From Phenylobacterium sp. (GTDB taxonomy: Bacteria > Pseudomonadota > Alphaproteobacteria > Caulobacterales > Caulobacteraceae), in NCBI GenBank assembly GCA_028290925.1, contig JAQGIX010000189.1, forward strand, positions 1-10,468: 10,468 nt of DNA. Direction: 5' to 3'. The notes under the pieces are model-generated. The model was not told the DNA's origin and did not search any database. It saw nothing but the letters and a program-made list of their open reading frames with translations. Shown one piece after another: positions 6,365 through 10,468 of this stretch. The first letter of the stretch is position 1. Each line of letters opens with the position of its first letter. The position numbers and the translations under genes were made by a program.

Positions 6365-6979
6365 ATGAAACTGTACCAATCGATCGGCCCCAACCCGCGG
6401 GTCGTCACCCTGTTCATCGCCGAGAAGGGCCTCGACGTGCCGCGGGTGGACGTCAACCTGATGGGCGGCGAGAACCGCCAGGCGCCGCACCTCGCCCGCA
6501 ACCCGGCCGGCCAGACGCCGACGCTGGAGCTCGACGACGGGACCTGCCTGGCCGAGATCACCGCCATCTGCGAGTACCTCGAGGAGACGCACCCCTCGCC
6601 GGCGCTGATCGGGACCACGCCGGAGGCGCGCGCCGAGACGCGGATGTGGACCCGCCGGGTCGACCTGCGGATCTGCGAGCCGATGGCCAACGGCTTCCGC
6701 TTCAGCGAGGGCCTGGACCTGTTCAAGGACCGGGTGCTCTGCGTGCCGGAGGCTTCGCCCGGCCTGAAGGCGATGGCCAGGAATGGTGAGGAATGGCTGG
6801 AGGGCCAGCTGAAGGGTCCCTGGATCTGCGGCGAGCGCTTCACCCTGGCCGACATCCTGCTGTTCGCCTTCGTCGAGTTCGGCGGCCAGGTGGGCCAGCC
6901 GCTGGATCCCGGCTTCAAGCAGCTGAACGCCTGGTTCGAGCGGGTGAAGGCCCGTCCGAGCGTCAGCGCCGGGGCCTGA
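6365..6979 (+). CDS. Glutathione S-transferase, GTT2-like
   Basis: A 204-residue cytosolic glutathione S-transferase, which conjugates glutathione to electrophiles or reduces peroxides. The N-terminal thioredoxin-like domain is residues 1-75. It has MKLYQSIGPNPRVVTLF at the start, the cis-proline motif QTPTLEL (P52), and AEITAICEYLEE (63-74), in which E64 and the following residues would hold the gamma-glutamyl part of glutathione. The EIT form, in place of ES, and the lack of an obvious N-terminal catalytic Tyr or Cys fit the yeast GTT2-like class. The all-helical C-terminal domain (about 85-204) contains the GERFTLADI capping motif (156-164). A weak purine-rich TTAGGG precedes the ATG at 6365. 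It precedes an efflux permease gene by 68 bases on the same strand, which suggests a detoxification link. Confidence 0.92.
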   Translation: MKLYQSIGPNPRVVTLFIAEKGLDVPRVDVNLMGGENRQAPHLARNPAGQTPTLELDDGTCLAEITAICEYLEETHPSPALIGTTPEARAETRMWTRRVDLRICEPMANGFRFSEGLDLFKDRVLCVPEASPGLKAMARNGEEWLEGQLKGPWICGERFTLADILLFAFVEFGGQVGQPLDPGFKQLNAWFERVKARPSVSAGA

Positions 6980-7006
6980 GGCGGCCATCGACCGCCGGCC
7001 GGGATA

Positions 7007-7036
7007 CCAACCGCCGGCCTGCGGGTTGGGCCAACC
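7007..7036. promoter_or_regulatory. Inverted-repeat cluster before the efflux permease (possible operator)
   Basis: Three copies of one hexamer lie just upstream of the GTG start at 7048: CCAACC at 7007-7012, its complement GGTTGG at 7024-7029, and CCAACC again at 7031-7036. The last two form a perfect 13-base palindrome with a single central G. This may be a repressor site for the permease or an RNA hairpin close to its translation start. No regulator gene is in the window. Confidence 0.4.
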
Positions 7037-7047
7037 GTGAGAGACCC

Positions 7048-8472
7048 GTGACGAACACCGAGGCCCATCCTCCGGCGGCGGCGCCGGATGGCCTGCCGAC
7101 GCCCCGACGCTATTGGTCGGTGGCGGCCATCTGGCTGGCCATGGCCATGTCGGTGCTGGATGGGGCGATCGCCAACGTCGCCCTGCCGACCATCGCGCGC
7201 GAGCTGCACACCTTGCCGGCCGCCTCCATCTGGATCGTCAACGCCTACCAGCTGGCGATCATCGTCACCCTGCTGCCGCTGGCGGCGCTGGGCGACAAGC
7301 TCGGCTACCGGCGGGTCTACATCGCCGGCCTGGCGGTCTTCACCCTGGGCTCGCTGGGCTGCGCGCTCTCCCATACGCTGGCCGAGCTCACCGCCGCGCG
7401 CGTGCTGCAGGGCGTGGGGGCCGGCGGGATCATGAGCATCAACGCCGCGCTGGTCCGCTTCACCTATCCGCGGCGGCTGCTGGGCCAGGGCATCGGGCTG
7501 AACGCGGTGGTGATCTCGATCTCAGCGGCCATCGGGCCGACGGTGGCCTCGGCGATCCTGTCGGTGGCCTCGTGGCAGTGGCTGTTCGCGGTCAACGTGC
7601 CAATCGGGGTCCTCGCCATCGTCATCGCCTCGCGCGCCCTGCCGCGCACCGAAGGCTCCGGCCGGCGGCTGGACGTGGTGGCCGCGATGCTCAACGCCGT
7701 GGCCCTCGGCTTCCTCATCTGGGGCGCAGACGGCGTGGTCCGCGAAGGGCTCGGCGTCGGCCTGGCGCGGCTCGGGGTGGGCGCCGTCGCGGCGATCCTG
7801 CTGGTCCGGCGCGAGCTCGGCCAGCCCGCGCCGCTGGTGCCCTTCGACCTGCTGCGGATCCCGATCTTCGGACTGTCCGTCGCCACCTCGATCGTCTCGT
7901 TCGCCGCCCAGATGCTGGCCTATGTGGCCCTGCCCTTCTACTTCCAGAGCGTGCTCGGCCACAGCGCCGTGCAGACCGGCCTGCTGATGACGCCCTGGCC
8001 GCTGGCGACGGGGATCACCGCCCCGATCGCCGGCAAGCTCGCCGACCGCTATCCGGCGGGCCTGCTCGGCGGGATCGGGCTGGGCGTCTTCGCCCTGGGC
8101 CTGGCGGCCCTGTCGATGATCCATCCCGGCGCCTCGGACCTGCAGATCATCTGGCGCATGGCGGTGTGCGGCCTGGGCTTCGGGTTCTTCCAGTCGCCGA
8201 ACAACCGGGCGATGGTCGCCGCCGCGCCGTTGCGCCGGTCGGGCGCGGCGGGCGGCATGCTGGCCACCGCGCGGCTGCTCGGCCAGACGGCGGGCGCGGT
8301 GGGCGTTGGGGTGTTCTTCCACCTGGCCGGCATGCGCGCCACCAACCTGGCGCTGATGACCGCCGCCGGCCTCGCGGCCGCGGCCGCAGGCGTCAGCCTG
8401 CTGCGCCTGAAGCTCGCGCCGTCGTCGGCCGAAGCGCCGGAAGAGGTCGGCCCGGTCGCCGCCGGACCCTAG
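7048..8472 (+). CDS. MFS efflux permease, DHA2 (14-TM, EmrB/QacA) family
   Basis: A 474-residue inner-membrane transporter, probably exporting drugs or other toxic compounds in exchange for protons. Family motifs are clear: D1 at the first helix (LDGAIANVALPTIARELH, 37-54), motif A in the first loop (LGDKLGYRRVYIAG, 81-94), and motif B (LTAARVLQGVGAGG, 114-127) with R118. The motif C region (about 152-170) keeps GP at 163-164, but the usual following GG is replaced (GPTVAS), so it is degenerate. Hydrophobic stretches run through to about residue 455, consistent with 14 helices. The GTG at 7048 is the only start that preserves helix 1, because the first in-frame ATG (7141) lies inside that helix. 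The ribosome site is weak. It may be cotranscribed with the upstream glutathione S-transferase. Its stop shares CTAG with the convergent transferase. The substrate is unknown. Confidence 0.92.
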   Translation: MTNTEAHPPAAAPDGLPTPRRYWSVAAIWLAMAMSVLDGAIANVALPTIARELHTLPAASIWIVNAYQLAIIVTLLPLAALGDKLGYRRVYIAGLAVFTLGSLGCALSHTLAELTAARVLQGVGAGGIMSINAALVRFTYPRRLLGQGIGLNAVVISISAAIGPTVASAILSVASWQWLFAVNVPIGVLAIVIASRALPRTEGSGRRLDVVAAMLNAVALGFLIWGADGVVREGLGVGLARLGVGAVAAILLVRRELGQPAPLVPFDLLRIPIFGLSVATSIVSFAAQMLAYVALPFYFQSVLGHSAVQTGLLMTPWPLATGITAPIAGKLADRYPAGLLGGIGLGVFALGLAALSMIHPGASDLQIIWRMAVCGLGFGFFQSPNNRAMVAAAPLRRSGAAGGMLATARLLGQTAGAVGVGVFFHLAGMRATNLALMTAAGLAAAAAGVSLLRLKLAPSSAEAPEEVGPVAAGP

Positions 8473-9110
8473 CGGTCGGTCTTGGGCGGCGTGACCGCGA
8501 AGGGCTGCACGACCGCCTGGAAGTCCGGCAGGGCCTCGCAGGCCTGGCCGTGCGCCGCGAGCGTGGGCCACCGCGCCGGATCGAACACCTCCGGATGGGC
8601 CTCGCCCAGGAACCGCAGGACGCAGCCCACCGCGATGTCGGCATGGCCGATCCGCGGGCCGAACCACCAGGGCCCGGCGCGGCCGGCGCGGTCGGCCTCC
8701 AGGGTGTCGAGCACGCCGGCGATCTGGCTGCGGCAGCGCTCGACCCAGACGGGCGTGCCGCGCTGGTGGATGGCGCGCTCGTAGACCAGGCTCACCGCCT
8801 TGTCCGCGAGGCCGGTGGCCAGCGCGCAGAGCTTCAGCGCCTGGCGCCGTTCGGGCCCGGCGGCGGCGATCAGCGCGCGGTCCGGCCCGGCCTGTTCGTC
8901 CAGCCAGTCGAGGATGGCGGAGGACTCGATCAATGCCTCGCCGTCATCGGCGACCAGGGTCGGCACGCGGGTCAGCGGATTGAACGGGAGGATCTTGTCG
9001 GCGTCGCCGAACACCGACCAGGGCCGATGCTCATAGGCCATGCCGTAAAGACGCATCGCGACGGCGACGCGGCGCACGAACGGGCTGTCGTACTGGCCGA
9101 TCAGGATCAT
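8469..9110 (-). CDS. Glutathione S-transferase family protein
   Basis: A 213-residue cytosolic glutathione S-transferase of a different class from the one encoded at 6365. The thioredoxin-like domain shows YDSPFVRRVAVAM (7-19), with S9 as candidate catalytic serine stabilising the glutathione thiolate. It also has the cis-proline motif RVPTLVADDGEAL (48-60; P50) and IESSAILDWLDE (61-72), with E62-S63 binding the gamma-glutamyl group. The helical C-terminal domain (about 85-213) includes GHADIAVGCVLRFL (155-168), where D158 is the conserved capping aspartate. A GGGGGA element seven bases before the ATG serves as ribosome site. The gene converges with the permease gene, overlapping by four bases, and lies downstream of the acyl-CoA ligase gene on the same strand, 76 bases after its stop, so the two may share a transcript. 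The substrate is unknown. Confidence 0.93.
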   Translation of the reverse strand: MILIGQYDSPFVRRVAVAMRLYGMAYEHRPWSVFGDADKILPFNPLTRVPTLVADDGEALIESSAILDWLDEQAGPDRALIAAAGPERRQALKLCALATGLADKAVSLVYERAIHQRGTPVWVERCRSQIAGVLDTLEADRAGRAGPWWFGPRIGHADIAVGCVLRFLGEAHPEVFDPARWPTLAAHGQACEALPDFQAVVQPFAVTPPKTDR

Positions 9111-9186
9111 CAGCAGGTCCCCCGGATACCGAAGCTTCGCAGATGTGGATCGCGCGGCGAAAACGCCAGTCCTGGCCCGGCGGTTT

Positions 9187-10468
9187 CTAGCCCACCAGAC
9201 GGTCGCGGCCTTCCCAGTAGGGCTTGCGCAGCTCGCGGCGCAGCACCTTGCCCGAGGCGTTGCGCGGCAGGACGTCGATGAAGTCCACCGACTTGGGCGC
9301 CTTGAAGCCGGCGATCCGCGCCCGCGCCCAGGCGATGACCGCCTCGGGGTCGGGCCGCGCGCCGGCCGCGGGGACCACGATGGCCTTCACCGCCTCGCCC
9401 CAGCGCTCGTCCGGCACGCCGATCACCGCGGCGTCGGCGACCCCCGGGCAGCCCAGGATCGCGTTCTCCACCTCCGCCGGATAGATGTTCTCGCCGCCGG
9501 AGACGATCATGTCCTTCACCCGGTCGTGGACGAAGACGTAGCCGGCCGCGTCGCGGTAGCCGGCGTCGCCGGTGCGCAGCCAGCCGTCCGCCGAGAGGGT
9601 GTCGGCGGTGGCTTCGGGCCGGTTCCAGTAACCGGCCATGACGAGGTCGCCCTTGATGCCGATCTCGCCGATCTCGCCGACCGCGGCCTCGCCCCCGGCT
9701 TCGCCCGTGATGCGCACCTGAAGCTCCGGCCAGGCCTGGCCGCAGGAGCGCAGCAGCTCGCCCTGGTGGGCGTCCGGCGCCAGGTAGGTGCCGGCGCCGG
9801 TGGTCTCGGTCATGCCGTAGAACTGGATGAAGCCGCAGCCGAAGCGCTCCTTGGCCTTGGCCAGCACCGCCTCGCCGATCGGCGAGGCGCCATAGGCGAT
9901 GGTCTTGAGGAACGAGAGGTCGGTGGTCTCGATCTCCGGCGTCTGCAGCAGCATGTTGATCATCGCCGGCACCAGGAAGACGTGGGCCACCTTCTCCTGC
10001 TCGATCAGGCGCAGCACCTCGGCCGGCCGGAACTCCGGCAGCAGGATCACCCGGCCCCCGGCCGCGAGGCCCGAGAAGCTGATGTTGGTCCCGGCCACGT
10101 GGAACAGCGGCATGACGACGAGGACGGTGTCGTCGGGGCCGTAGTTGAAGCCCTCGACCTGGGTCCGCAGGCGCAGGAACGCGGCGTAGTTGACGTTGTT
10201 GAGCCGCACGCCCTTGGGCAGGCCGGTGGTGCCGGAGGTGTAGAGCTGCAGGACGTCGTCGGCGAGCTGCGGCGCGGCGGGCGGCGGGGCGGGGGCTGCG
10301 TCGCGCAGGGCCTCGTAGCCCTCGAAGCCGGCGGCCACGGCGCCGACCCCGATCAGGCGGATCGGCCGGTCGACCTGGCTCACCACCTGGCGGGCGCAGT
10401 CGAAGAACTCAGGCGTGACGAAGAACAGGTCCGCGCCGGAATCCTGCAGGATGAAGGCGATCTCCGGG
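9187..10468 (-). CDS. AMP-forming acyl-CoA ligase (ANL superfamily), N-terminus outside window
   Basis: The visible 426 residues cover most of an acyl-CoA synthetase that activates a carboxylic acid with ATP to an acyl-adenylate and then to a CoA thioester. The frame stays open to the window edge (beginning PEIAFILQDSGADLFF), so the start lies beyond it. Internal GTG codons near 10386 are not the start. Motifs, numbered on the visible part, are the P-loop-like YTSGTTGLPKG (76-86), FYGMTETTG (216-224), GWLRTGDAGY (295-304), the hinge region DRVKDMIVSGGENIYPAEVE (315-334) and NASGKVLRRELR (403-414), where K407 is the catalytic lysine of the mobile C-terminal domain. All key residues appear intact. 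It is probably a fatty-acid or aromatic acyl-CoA ligase feeding beta-oxidation, but its substrate cannot be read from sequence. Confidence 0.95.
   Translation of the reverse strand, partial: PEIAFILQDSGADLFFVTPEFFDCARQVVSQVDRPIRLIGVGAVAAGFEGYEALRDAAPAPPPAAPQLADDVLQLYTSGTTGLPKGVRLNNVNYAAFLRLRTQVEGFNYGPDDTVLVVMPLFHVAGTNISFSGLAAGGRVILLPEFRPAEVLRLIEQEKVAHVFLVPAMINMLLQTPEIETTDLSFLKTIAYGASPIGEAVLAKAKERFGCGFIQFYGMTETTGAGTYLAPDAHQGELLRSCGQAWPELQVRITGEAGGEAAVGEIGEIGIKGDLVMAGYWNRPEATADTLSADGWLRTGDAGYRDAAGYVFVHDRVKDMIVSGGENIYPAEVENAILGCPGVADAAVIGVPDERWGEAVKAIVVPAAGARPDPEAVIAWARARIAGFKAPKSVDFIDVLPRNASGKVLRRELRKPYWEGRDRLVG

Noticed and set aside
9130..9139. Perfect 10-base palindrome CGAAGCTTCG between ligase and transferase genes
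   Set aside because: It is short, has no T-run for a terminator and no partner site. It may be a weak processing or binding site but there is no support.
7113..9281. 722-codon plus-strand ORF over the permease and second transferase
   Set aside because: It runs through two recognised genes in wrong frame or strand and has no recognisable motif.
1..10468. Mobile elements, phage genes, CRISPR, tRNA or rRNA
   Set aside because: I found no transposase, integrase, long terminal repeats, spaced direct repeats or recognisable RNA gene. Base composition is uniform apart from the 6222-6364 gap.

Overview
The window is very GC-rich and densely coded. The gene content and style suggest an alphaproteobacterium, most likely Caulobacterales (Phenylobacterium- or Caulobacter-like). 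This is inferred from protein character, the TGATG gene junctions, and a CtrA-like box next to a GANTC methylation site. It is not a database identification. No rRNA, tRNA, CRISPR array, insertion sequence or prophage gene is visible.

Layout. Positions 1-1170 hold the 3' end of an acyl-CoA dehydrogenase gene, translationally coupled to an enoyl-CoA hydratase/isomerase gene. Together they look like a beta-oxidation-type pair. Positions 1220-1992 carry two small exported proteins of unknown function: a 79-residue Gly/His-rich protein and a 144-residue protein with a run of six glycines. Positions 2051-5990 are a complete glycolate oxidase operon, glcD-glcE-glcF, whose genes overlap by one base at each junction. 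It encodes two FAD-binding subunits and an iron-sulfur subunit that together oxidise glycolate (and possibly D-lactate) and pass electrons to the quinone pool. Positions 5997-6364 contain a plausible 74-residue minus-strand ORF of unknown function, then the most AT-rich intergenic patch of the window, with a CtrA-like box and a GANTC site.

Positions 6365-8472 encode a GTT2-like glutathione S-transferase and a 14-TM-type DHA2 drug-efflux permease, with an inverted-repeat cluster just before the permease's GTG start. The permease gene converges with a second, unrelated-class glutathione S-transferase (9110-8469, minus), and the two stop codons share a CTAG. From 9187 to the right edge lies most of an AMP-forming acyl-CoA ligase gene on the minus strand, whose N-terminus is outside the window.

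Functionally the region is metabolic and detoxifying: acyl-CoA activation and beta-oxidation at the two ends, glycolate oxidation in the centre, and glutathione conjugation plus efflux on the right. I see no clear new multi-gene system. The best leads are the small minus-strand ORF with its CtrA/GANTC-like control region, the putative operator of the permease, and the two small exported proteins.
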